DNA of 14,282 nucleotides, taken from NCBI GenBank assembly GCA_025449115.1, contig JAHLKC010000324.1, positions 1 through 14,282 on the forward strand, in the 5' to 3' direction. This stretch comes from Chytridium lagenaria (Eukaryota; Chytridiomycota; Chytridiomycetes; Chytridiales; Chytridiaceae). Within the stretch, counting starts at the first letter, position 1. Each line of letters begins with the position of its first letter. Both the position numbers and the translations under genes were made by a program. The notes under the pieces were generated by a model. The model made no database searches. It worked only from the letters and a program-made list of their open reading frames with translations, and had not been told where the DNA came from. This document shows, piece after piece, positions 1 through 9,185 of the stretch.

Positions 1-656
1 GCACCCACACTTTCGTGTGCGGTACCAAGTATGTTATCAACGAGAGACTCAACATCTTCTCGAGTTTGTATCAACACCATAGGGGTATCGACGTGATGAT
101 TCTTGTCCACCAACAAACGTATAATGTTAGAACCAGGACCCAAGGGCGCACCGTCTAACTTATCGTATCTCTTGGGTTGTAAAATACAACGTTCATCTAA
201 GTACACATTCATAGTGTTCTTATCAACATAGGGCTTGTATGCTCTAAATTGCTCCATATCACTGATGACACCTCGATGTATCATTATTACTTTAACCCGA
301 TCTCTCGAGTTATCGCTCAGAGGTACTGTTCCCCATAAGGTGTAAAACAACACGGTCTCCACATCATTACCCTCTCGAGGATATCTCATATGAAACTTTC
401 TTAAGTCTCGACGGTCGGCATCATAATTCTGTGGGCACACTAGATAAAATGCGGTCAAGTTGAACTTCATTATCGTGTCAGCGATAACTTCATGCAACTT
501 TCGTGTACTCTTAGTTGGTAACTCATAGGTCAACTTAGATAAGGCTGACTCAACGGTGGCTATGTATTGCGTATAGGCAACAGCAATTCGAGGAAATGAA
601 ACAGCGTACTGCTTCATCCGACTAGGAGGAGCATAGCTCTCTCCATATCGGCAGGA
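1..656 (-). pseudogene. C-terminal extension of the pol polyprotein downstream of integrase, unrecognised, open to window edge
   Basis: An open frame without stops runs from about 656 to base 1, over 200 codons, with its first Met at 617-615. It follows the integrase core after a frame change near 640, and the reading passes smoothly from the end of the integrase into this frame. I recognise no chromodomain or other named domain. The segment is mixed charged/hydrophobic, with a short aromatic stretch around YTLWGTVPLS. Many Ty3/gypsy integrases carry a variable C-terminal tail, so a DNA- or chromatin-binding tail is possible but is inference only. It could also be a separate ORF starting at the Met at 617, such as an env-like or accessory product; no signal peptide or membrane segment is seen. 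The end lies outside the window. Confidence 0.5.
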
Positions 657-1619
657 TCAAGTAACGATACATTAATAAAAGGAACAGGGCCTTCTTCAGC
701 AGTCCACGTGCGTGGATCAGGGTATTCTTCAGCATAAACATCATCAGAAGATATATTTATACCAAACCGTAAGTCGGCAGGCGTGATAGGATCACGACCA
801 AACATTAACAAGAAAGGAGTCTCTTTTGTAGTAGGATGCATAGTAGTTCTATATGCATAAAGGATATATGGTAAAACATTATCCCAATCAGCGTGTGTTC
901 GTTGGTTAACATACGCACGTATCATCTGACATAAAGTCTTGTTAGTTCTCTCGACGAGACCATTAGCTTGAGGCCAATAAGGCATCGAAAAGGATTGGAC
1001 ACCCAAGTATAATGGCAACTTTGCGCATTAACTCGCTTGGGAAAGGGCTTCCGTTGTCAGAGTGCAGCGAGACTGGGATACCAAATCTACAGAAGCACTG
1101 CTCAACAATAATCTTAGCGACAGTATTCGCTTCAATATCAGGTACAGCAAAGGCATCAGCCCAGCGTGTAAAATAGTCGGTAAGAACAACTACATACTTA
1201 TTCCCATTGATGGATTGTTTCAAGGGACCAACAACATCAATTGCCACGCGGTCCCAAGGTTTATCACCTATGGGACTGGCTTCAGCGCACCTAAGCGCTT
1301 CAGATGATCTTTGGACTGTTGACATATTATACATGTGCTCACATGCGTATATAAATCTCTAGTGACGGTAGGCCACCAGAACCTCTCCAACATAGTGGTA
1401 ACAACTTTTTGGCAGCACCCAAGTGTCCACCAGTCATCATATCGTTATGGATCTGCTCCATAGCGACGATGTGTAAACTACTTGGCACACATAATGCTAA
1501 GCGTACAGGGGAACGCCTCAATAAATAGTTATTCACAGTATAACTCGATACAAGAGTTTATTTCTCATAATTGTATGTTGTGCATTCAACAGCACACCTT
1601 TCTTAAGATCTTCATATCT
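633..1619 (-). pseudogene. Retroelement integrase (HHCC finger and DDE core), frame-broken
   Basis: The integrase would insert the element cDNA into host DNA. The N-terminal zinc finger shows His at 1449-1447 and His at 1425-1423 (HX7H), and a CX2C pair at 1333-1331 and 1324-1322 lying in another frame. The catalytic core has Asp in AIDVVG (1238-1236), Asp in HSDNG (1058-1056) and Glu in LVERTNK (952-950), a spacing of about 35 residues between the last two, so all three catalytic acids survive. The conserved core text FTRWADAF and the downstream motif TPFLLMFGRDP are also typical of Ty3/gypsy integrases. Frame changes lie near 1605, 1535, 1390, 1275 and 1010, and another near 640 leads into the C-terminal extension. 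Each break shifts the reading without losing coding character, so this reads as a full-length integrase interrupted by small indels rather than a truncated one. Confidence 0.85.
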
Positions 1620-4600
1620 GGTAAAGCTCCCGTTTCTAGGAACTTGATAATATTCATGTAAGCAGGGTCACTTCTCTGATGCTTACTAAAATCGTCACTT
1701 GTCTTATTAAAGGCTAAGACGTCGTTCAAAGTATCATCTACACGACTTGTACTTTTCTTAGTACTCGATTTACGCGTACTTCTATTCTCCGCATCCTTAT
1801 CTACGTTATTCACGTGAACTTCAGGATCGGTTATTAAGACTGGTAACGTCATCAACGTTTCAGTCCCAGCGAGAAAAGGATCTTCTTGTTCTATCGTCAA
1901 CTCTACGAGTTGATGGTCACTAAGTCCAGACATATATCTATGGTGAACTGACCACCTAGCGTGAAGGCTAGGATCAATCATTATATAGTCGACCCTCCAC
2001 AAGCTCTGGTGTCTGGCTTGCGGGTCATGCCAAGTATAACCTGGGTCGTGTGGATGGCAATGTCTAAAGCCATCAATGAAGCCATGCTTCTTATAAAAAT
2101 ACAACTCGTTGAAGAGCTTAACTTCTTCTTGCTCAAAGCCAGAATAACCAACCATACGCATAGGAAAGCGTATGTCGAATGAGGAACGAGCTACATTAAA
2201 GTCGCCAGCGACGATAGTGCTCTTCCTATGTTTCATCTCCTCGATGAAACTATTGCATTTAGAGAGGAATCTCATTTTATAATCCTGTCTAGCTTGACTT
2301 CTAGACCCGTTAGGGACATACACGTTAACGACGTACATTCCGGGTAGAGAGATAGTCACGCATCGACCTTCACCTCCTTGGCTCCACTCGTTATCAGGAG
2401 CATCCTCACGGAGACAGATGCCTCGGCGGGCCTCTTTCTCTATGACGGGGAGTCCCTTGCGGACAAAAGTAGCGACACCAGCATAACCGGATCTCATGTC
2501 ATCGGCATGCACGTTCCAGTTCTCTAGGTTCATCAACTGATCCCAGAAGAGCTGTCTTTTCTGACTAATGCGTGTCTCTTGGAGACATACTATCTGATAA
2601 CCTTGCTTCTCGAAATATCGAGCGAGGCATTCTGCCGGATTGGCTTCATCGCCTTCCAACTTCTGTCCATAGAGGACCATGGCTAAGCGATGGAGTCCAT
2701 TAACATTCCAGCTCACTATTCGTAGCTTAGAGTCTTCAATCAATGGAGACTTCACTTTTGGGGAAGGTTTAAGTTCCTTCAACGTATTTGGTTTACAGTC
2801 GTTGACCATATTCTCAGGTACTCTTGCAAAGTGCGTGGTACTATTAACTCCATACAACTCTAGTAAGGATAATGGATCCGTCTTACGCTCTTTCCGTTCA
2901 GGAATAGGGTACGTAAGCTCGCGGATATCATAAATACGATAAGCATAATACTTTCTCATATATTCTTCTAATCCCATTGACATAGGATCAGGAAACTCAT
3001 TAGTTCCTGGGGGAATTGGTTTGGAGACATGCATGACGTGGGTAACGGCGCCATGCTTTCTATGAGGCTCGCCGCCTAGAGGATCTCTATCATCATTGAT
3101 ATTAACTATCCAAATTCGTTTGAGACCATCTAGTCTCGCAGGATAATAGACATAGTCCTTAGTACCATTGATAATGTCTTTCAACGGTTCTGGTGTCATT
3201 CTGACGAAGACATCAGATCTCTTACTATACTGCAAGCTTTGACTCAGATTCTCTCTTGAGGGAATATGACTTTTTACCATGTTCACCCACACTTGAGAGG
3301 GCGACGCATCAGCGAGACCAACACCTTCACTGTTATGGGAGGGAGGGCGGGCTATTACTGTCTTGGAATGCCGTAAGGGGAATTCTTCTAAAGCACGCGT
3401 AGGTACATAAGTCCACAAGTGACGATCGGTGATAGTAAAGAAACACCGTATATCCTCAGGGACTAACATGTCCTGTAACTGCAGTACATTATATACTGTA
3501 TAATCATAACCTCCTTCTGATGTAGGGGAAGTGGTAGATAAAGCTTCACTAACTGTGAAGACGTAACGTAATTTATTAACAGGAGACTTCTCAAACACCC
3601 ATACACGGTCGACGCTGTCCGGCAGCGCAAACGGCAGATGAATGGTAGAGATGTTTTGTAACAGCACATCCATGACAATGGCTGGTTGAAGAGGGATAAG
3701 GGCATCCTCTCGTGGTAATACGCTTTCAACGACTGTGGTAATAACTTCTTTCTCCTGAAAGAGTTCACTTTGGAGCATCATCTTGTTCTTAGGACGCGAA
3801 TCTTTGCCGATATGTACTTTGGCAACATTTTCTGGAACAGTAACTACTGTATCATCGGAGGACGTTTCCGCATCCGCCTTAGGTTTGAAGATGCGAGATA
3901 GTGCATCAGCAACAGCCTGACTCTTGCCAGGTGTATGGACCAACTCAATCTCATGATCCTGTAGGGCATATGCCCATCGAGCAAAGCGACCGCGTAAGTC
4001 CCCTTTAGAGAACAAAGGTATCAAGGCAGAATGATCTGTCTCAATGCGATATGGCTTGTGCCATGTGTATGGTTCAAATAAGTTTGCAGACCACACGACA
4101 GCTAATCCTTCACGGTCAGTGTTGGAGTAGTTTTGTTCGGCTTTGTTAAGCGTGCGGGAAGCAAACGCGACAGGAAATAGTTCACCATCACGCTTCACAA
4201 ACAATGCAGCACCAATGCCATACTTGGATGCGTCGCAAGAAATGATAAACTCATCACCGGGTAACGGATTCGTTAACTGGACCTCGGCTTTTAATATAGC
4301 TATTAAGTCGACGGAACGAGGACTCACAAGAGTCCGTCCAAACAAAAGGGTGTCCTTCTGCATCAAGTTAGTCAAAGGATGAGCAACATCAGAGAAGCTT
4401 GGTACAAAGCGACGAAAGTAGTTAGTGAAACCAAGAAAGCGTTGAATATCTAGCAACGATTTTGGGGTAGGCCATTCATCTAGCTTCTTTAACTTCTCAG
4501 GATCAGGCTTGATGCCATCCTTAGAAACGACGTGTCCTAGGAAAGGGAGAACGTTAAAGAAGAATTGGCACTTCTTGGGCTTGAGCTTTAAGTTATGCTC

Positions 4601-5425
4601 GAGTAGTCTGTCAATTACGAGTTGAAGACTTTCAAGATGTGAATCAACATCTTTTGAGAAGATGATAATATCATCAATGTATACCATGCAGTGCATCCAT
4701 TTAAGCCCCGCAAGGACGGTATCCATACTTCTTTGAAAAGTTGGGGGACTATTCGTTAAACCAAAAGGCATAACGTCATATTCATAGAGTCCATCAGGCG
4801 TCACAAACGCCGTCTTATGACGGTCCTCGGGTTTCATGGGAATCTGCCAGAAACCAGAAAGCAGGTCCAGAGATGAGAACATAGTGCTACCGGCAAGACG
4901 ATCAAACATCTCATCTATGCGGGGTAGTGGGTATTTATCCTTAACTGTGACGTTGTTAAGTCGGCGGAAGTCGGTACAGAAACGCATAGTTCCATCCTTC
5001 TTCTTTGCAAGACACACAGGTGAGGCAAAGGGGGAACGAGACTCACGGATGACTCCTGTTTTCAACATCTCGGCGACATGGTCGCGGATAATCTTGGCGC
5101 GCTCCAAACCTACTGGGTATGGTGGGGCATTGGGAGGCCTTGAGAAAGGCATAAGATCAACGGTGTGAACACCGGGGGATTTGTTTCCCGTTACAACATA
5201 TTCACGGAAAACATCGGCGTTGGTTCCTTTAACAAGGAATTGCTTTAATCGCTCCACAGTGTCTTTATCGGCAATATGGGAGTACTCAAACTTAGTGAGA
5301 AGTTCTTCATTAGTGACGGGAGTCATGTTCTTAAGGTAATCCATACGGTCCTCACTGGTATAATCATTAGTCTGAAAACGTATTTCAGCTTCATTATTTA
5401 TGATAGACTCTTCAAGTGATTTCAT
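1586..5425 (-). CDS. pol: Pol polyprotein segment: reverse transcriptase, RNase H, unknown spacer, ExoIII/APE1-like endonuclease
   Basis: This 1,279-codon ORF copies the element RNA into DNA and adds a nuclease. RT lies at about residues 100-300, with catalytic Asp187 in SSLDLLSGF and the YIDD box at 249-252 (MVYIDDIIIFS), plus the MPFGLTNSPPTFQ motif. RNase H lies at about 391-512, with Asp398, Glu439, Asp464 and Asp507 (ADALSR) all present. Residues 512-900 match nothing I know. An EEP nuclease fills 901-1180 with every key residue. Residues 1180-1279 are a Ser/Lys/Asp-rich linker to integrase. The frame is open without an ATG up to 5512, so the Met at 5425 is probably internal to a larger polyprotein. 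Residues about 359-377 are out of frame: the family motif WTDSCE is found in another frame there, so two compensating indels flank 4290-4352. The stop at 1586 falls where the frame slips into integrase, so it is probably not the original end. Confidence 0.93.
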   Translation of the reverse strand: MKSLEESIINNEAEIRFQTNDYTSEDRMDYLKNMTPVTNEELLTKFEYSHIADKDTVERLKQFLVKGTNADVFREYVVTGNKSPGVHTVDLMPFSRPPNAPPYPVGLERAKIIRDHVAEMLKTGVIRESRSPFASPVCLAKKKDGTMRFCTDFRRLNNVTVKDKYPLPRIDEMFDRLAGSTMFSSLDLLSGFWQIPMKPEDRHKTAFVTPDGLYEYDVMPFGLTNSPPTFQRSMDTVLAGLKWMHCMVYIDDIIIFSKDVDSHLESLQLVIDRLLEHNLKLKPKKCQFFFNVLPFLGHVVSKDGIKPDPEKLKKLDEWPTPKSLLDIQRFLGFTNYFRRFVPSFSDVAHPLTNLMQKDTLLFGRTLVSPRSVDLIAILKAEVQLTNPLPGDEFIISCDASKYGIGAALFVKRDGELFPVAFASRTLNKAEQNYSNTDREGLAVVWSANLFEPYTWHKPYRIETDHSALIPLFSKGDLRGRFARWAYALQDHEIELVHTPGKSQAVADALSRIFKPKADAETSSDDTVVTVPENVAKVHIGKDSRPKNKMMLQSELFQEKEVITTVVESVLPREDALIPLQPAIVMDVLLQNISTIHLPFALPDSVDRVWVFEKSPVNKLRYVFTVSEALSTTSPTSEGGYDYTVYNVLQLQDMLVPEDIRCFFTITDRHLWTYVPTRALEEFPLRHSKTVIARPPSHNSEGVGLADASPSQVWVNMVKSHIPSRENLSQSLQYSKRSDVFVRMTPEPLKDIINGTKDYVYYPARLDGLKRIWIVNINDDRDPLGGEPHRKHGAVTHVMHVSKPIPPGTNEFPDPMSMGLEEYMRKYYAYRIYDIRELTYPIPERKERKTDPLSLLELYGVNSTTHFARVPENMVNDCKPNTLKELKPSPKVKSPLIEDSKLRIVSWNVNGLHRLAMVLYGQKLEGDEANPAECLARYFEKQGYQIVCLQETRISQKRQLFWDQLMNLENWNVHADDMRSGYAGVATFVRKGLPVIEKEARRGICLREDAPDNEWSQGGEGRCVTISLPGMYVVNVYVPNGSRSQARQDYKMRFLSKCNSFIEEMKHRKSTIVAGDFNVARSSFDIRFPMRMVGYSGFEQEEVKLFNELYFYKKHGFIDGFRHCHPHDPGYTWHDPQARHQSLWRVDYIMIDPSLHARWSVHHRYMSGLSDHQLVELTIEQEDPFLAGTETLMTLPVLITDPEVHVNNVDKDAENRSTRKSSTKKSTSRVDDTLNDVLAFNKTSDDFSKHQRSDPAYMNIIKFLETGALPDMKILRKVCC
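1883..2725 (-). other. ExoIII/APE1-type endonuclease (EEP) domain inside pol
   Basis: Residues 901-1181 of the pol ORF. Motifs in order: SWNVNGLH (Asn907), VCLQETR (Glu950, the metal ligand), SGYAGVATF, VNVYVPNGS (Tyr1036), VAGDFNVA (Asp1075 and Asn1077), DGFRHCHP, WRVDY (Asp1146) and LSDHQL (Asp1170, His1171). These correspond to the full active-site set of ExoIII/APE1 enzymes. The spacing and the FRHxxP and WRxDY boxes place it with the AP-endonuclease branch rather than with phosphatases or DNase I. This family cuts DNA at abasic sites, and in non-LTR retrotransposons a relative nicks the target to prime reverse transcription. No break interrupts the domain, and it is in frame with RT. Confidence 0.92.
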
Positions 5426-5995
5426 ATCATCACCAGATAAAAGCTGCTCGGGCGGACCCTCAGCACTTGGGAAGTTATCACCAGATATGTAACCTTCATC
5501 TTCAGTGGTCAGTTAACCATGGGCATATGTTCGGGGACATCCATCATAGGGTCCCTGCTCTCATCGCTGTCGGGTTCACCGACGTGGTTTATAGCTTCCT
5601 CAATCTTATTTGAGGCTATGGAACTTACGTTTCCGGGGAACCTTGGAGGACTTCTACTAGCAGAAGGTTTCTCACCAGCAGCGATGCGGGACTTTTCCTA
5701 AATGCATCATTTCCGTGACAAAGAACAAAGTCAAGTTCACATCGTCATCAAAAGCCTCCGATAGGGGAGCTATAAAATCCACCGTGGTTTGATCTGAATC
5801 ATCAAAGAAGGCAACGGGTGTGCCCTTCCTAAGCCACTTGCCATGAGGCCCATGATGGGCTATCTGTAGGGGGAAAGGTTTCATATCCACCTTCTTGCGT
5901 TTGAATCCTGGGGAATCATCAGCAAGATACTTCATGCCATTCTCAAAGAGGTTCATCATGAGAATAGATTGTTCGTTCTGAGGCGACATCTACAT
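5426..5995 (-). pseudogene. Protease-to-RT linker of the polyprotein, frame-broken
   Basis: Three open segments continue the polyprotein between protease and RT. One covers 5989-5672, starting MSPQNEQS, with an acidic stretch FFDDSDQ. The second runs from about 5690 to 5515 and has a Ser/Pro-rich part and an acidic part (EPDSDESRD). The third, 5512-5426, is in the pol frame (ISGDNFPSAEGPPEQ) and leads without a stop into the pol Met at 5425. The changes of frame fall near 5995, 5690 and 5510. No domain is recognised; the composition fits a flexible linker. Confidence 0.55.
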
Positions 5996-7096
5996 TATCC
6001 GTAGAAGGTTCGGCAATGTAATACTTCTGTGGGATATCTGGTAAACGGTCCATGGTGCACATAATCGTTGAACGCATATATGGATCTAAGTACACGTCTT
6101 CTGCGGCGACGCAACGGATAAAAGGTGTTTCACTTTTATACGTAGGGCCAGCTTCCGTGACTTTAGTGGGGTCTCGTAAGCTCTAACGCCTAAATCGGGG
6201 TGACTATAGTAATACTTCAGGGTACTTCTGCTTGTAAGTATATCCATGTAGAATCCAAGTATAACGGCATGCCAAGGATAATAGTTTTGGGCATTCTTTA
6301 ACGATAAAGAATTCAAACCACTTTTTAACGTTGGGAGTGGAAGACCCTGGGGAAACGCTTAAAGTACACTTCCCTAATAATGGTTGTCTACCACCGATAC
6401 CAGTGGAGTATTTCCAGGTTTAAATGAACGACAAAACTTCGCGTCCCTGCCGCATAAGATCATAAAGTAAAGATAATCTGATAACATTACAATTGGCGCC
6501 TCCGTCAAGAAGTGCGTCACAATATAAATACCGGAAACTCGTGAACATATCTGCATAACGTGAGGTTGTTCATGATCTATGAGAGTCTGCGGGACCTCAT
6601 CAAGAATAACGGGATCCGTTTGTATGTCCATGCAACACATTCCTTTGGACTTGTAATATAAATCAAGTTCATCTTCCGTAGTTTCACAACTTAGTACGTG
6701 GGGCTCAAGTTTGGCGTCCAAAGACGCGTCCATTTTTACGATGTTTTCACAAACGACATTGGTGCAAGCTTCTTTATTGAAGAGAGACTCCTTGTCCGTT
6801 ATGGACGCAAATTCCTGTACACCACCGATACTTGAGTGTGTGTTTGTTCCACTATGCTGCTTCTCCAGAGGAGGTGTAGCGTCTGGCCACGGCGGTGTTA
6901 ATACCGTCGGAGGGTCTCGTCTAAATCTACCTGGTAGAGATCTCGAGCGCTTAACAAATTGACGAAACTGTTTTGACGTTTTAGATTCTGAATCTAAACC
7001 TCTTGAAGCTGCAAGCTTCTCTACCCCCTTACGAAATAACGCGTCGCGTTTTTGACGGCGTGAAGGTCGTCGAGATATCGCCTTAATAAAGGTCTA
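5996..7096 (-). pseudogene. Retropepsin-type aspartic protease region with basic N-terminal extension, frame-broken
   Basis: An open frame without early Met runs from 7096 to 6374. It begins with a very basic stretch (SRRPSRRQKRD) and continues through proline-rich and acidic parts. Near 6550 the reading moves to another frame, which carries the active-site box ALLDGGANCNVI with the catalytic Asp at 6506-6504. About 76 codons further on, in a third frame, is the flap-distal motif IILGM at 6279-6268, the usual ILG box of retropepsins. Active site plus ILG at this distance is the protease signature. DGG instead of DTG or DSG is unusual. A TAA near 6426 interrupts the frame that carries the active site, and further frame changes lie near 6240-6300 and 6120. 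The protease would mature Gag and Pol as a homodimer. The basic start may belong to the nucleocapsid end of Gag. Confidence 0.7.
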
Positions 7097-7201
7097 GTTC
7101 CGTCATCGGAAACAGAGGAGTGAGCACTAGATATTGTGACAACAGTCGAAAGGATATCGAATGCGTTATCCCGCATTTGCGAGGTGACGACAACAGGGAT
7201 G

Positions 7202-9185
7202 TTATTCGGGCGGCGAACACGAACGAATGTGTACTGTAAGAACCTTCATCAAAGGGATAGTACCGCTTGGTGTGCTGGTGAACACCCGACATTGGTAGAT
7301 TGGTAGACTAGTGGAGCTATCAACCAAGGGAACAACTTCATGAGTAGGAGTGACGTTATCGGGAACATCAGCGTCTGGAGAGGCGTCAAGGCACCATGCA
7401 TAACAGGTGTCGTCCTCGTCGGTGCAATATCGACGGAAGTTGCCAAAGTCGGTTTTCAAAGCCAACGGTGAAGTAGTGCTTAATTGAATAAGCTCGCCAA
7501 TCAAGAGCTCAGGTAAACGAGGTCGCGTAATAATGATAGAAGCCGCATAATGACGCTTCAAGTAATTAATGTATTCAGCAAGCTGATCATCGCTTTCTGA
7601 AATGTATATGACCTTATCGGCAAAATCAGACGGAAAGTCCTTATAGCCAACAGCGTGAGATAAGACCTTATCGTAGTCAAATTGAACCACATTAGTTTCA
7701 AAGGACCACACGTCGTCGTCTGGATTTTGACTCTTCCGTATAATAGGAGGAGGTGTTTTTATTGAAGGATAAAAATGAGAACACGTAGTAAACAATAAAC
7801 TAGAAGGCACTACATATTTTAAAACTTTTGTTGAGGATAAAAGTGGAGGCGTCATTGTAGGCGCGGTTGACGTAGAAAAAGGCAGGGGTGGAATTTCTAC
7901 TTTAGGGGGATTCCACTTAATTCTATCGAAATCGTCAGAAGGGTTCGTAAAAATAGAACTCTCACCACTAAACAAGGCATAGGCCCTCTGATGATCAGGA
8001 CACACGTCTAGAGCATGGGTGCGGTGGAGGGGGCATATGAACATGCTCTCTGTCTGTCCAGCAGGTAACTGGAGAGAAGATCGATCCTGTGAAGAAGGTA
8101 AAATCACAGGGGTTGGAGCCACTGGCGTCGCATTAGCAGTAGCGGGAGCGAAGCGAGGAGGTTCAACAGAGTTGTCGCGGGATCGATTAGTCCACCCACC
8201 CTTAAAGGTGGAAGTAGGAGGCATGGACCTAGCCATGTTACGACGAAATTGATCAGGATCGCGACGATAATCAGTCATCTTAGCTTCAAAGGCTAAGATT
8301 TCAGGCCTCGACGGTGGAGCAAAGTCGGGGTCAAGAGATCGGTAATCTTCGATGGCGAATTCAGCAACAGCCTTCACGAACTTATCCATGAAAGTGCGGT
8401 CGGTAACGAGGGCAGGTAAAGACTCCTCAAAGCTAGTAAATGCGTAATTAATTAACGGTTTACGCACAGGAGACGTGCCAGGGGTTGCACGTTTTTCCAC
8501 GCTGGCGAGTCTCTGCTCTAGAGCCTTGAGGGTATTGACCATAGTAGCATTAATATGGCCCGACGATCCAGCGTTAAACCGAACTTTAGATGCCATGCCG
8601 CGGAAAAGATCACTCATGTCCAGAGATGTAGAGTCCCATGCCTGACCATCAAACGTTTCAGTCTGGGCAGTGTTGGACCAGTCCAGTCAGAGCAACTCAA
8701 TAAAAGACTTTCGGAGCTGATGATCCGACATACGTTTGACGCGAGGAGAACGTTATTCATGTCTCGAAGGCGAGCCCAGGATTTCTTAGGCGCGTCGGCA
8801 GAGTCGAAGTCCCAGTGAAACGAGTCAACGTCCTTGACGATTTTCGCGTCGGTCACCTTCTCAGCAAAAGAGGTACGAAACTCTTAACGAACGAATCCCA
8901 GGTCTCGGCATTAGTGCAAGACCCAGAAAACCATTTAGCTCCACCTCGAAACATCTTTTCAGCGTTCTTCGTTGAGTTGAAGGCGTCGTCCATGTCAAAA
9001 AAGGCGGGGAGTGCTTCTAGAATTCGACACAGAGACCCCCTGTTCGAGGATATTGCGGTAACGAGCGAGGAAAATCAATGCATCCTGCTCATTCCCTGAT
9101 TGTCGAAAGTCAATTCCTCAACGCGCTTGATAATGCGTTTACGAATGTCCCCATTGCTGGCAGAACCGGTGGCAGTGGTACTCAT
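7202..9185 (-). pseudogene. gag: Gag: capsid region and atypical zinc knuckle, frame-broken
   Basis: A possible start is the ATG at 9185-9183 (MSTTATGSA), which overlaps the upstream stop as ATGA. Short segments in alternating frames then give capsid-type text: DALIFLARYRNILE (about 9095-9040), FRGGAKWFSGS and AETWDSFVKSF (about 8960-8880), FAEKVTD and KKSWARLRDM (about 8870-8750). The AKWF...ETWDSFVKSF pattern is that of Ty3/gypsy Gag. An intact 471-codon segment then covers 8617-7202. It has a short heptad stretch (KALEQRLASVEKR, residues 31-43), Pro/Ser/Thr-rich linkers, and CX2HX2HX4C at residues 195-206 (8035-8000), likely an RNA-binding knuckle. Its last 170 residues are not recognised. 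Frame changes lie near 9080, 9030, 8870 and 8690. Gag would package the RNA and form the particle. Confidence 0.72.

Noticed and set aside
1961..2933. Plus-strand open frames opposite the endonuclease and the spacer
   Set aside because: They are shadows of the minus-strand pol ORF, and the opposing EEP motifs are unambiguous.
4143..5168. Plus-strand open frames opposite RT and RNase H
   Set aside because: They lie entirely within the well-supported minus-strand pol ORF and have no family features.
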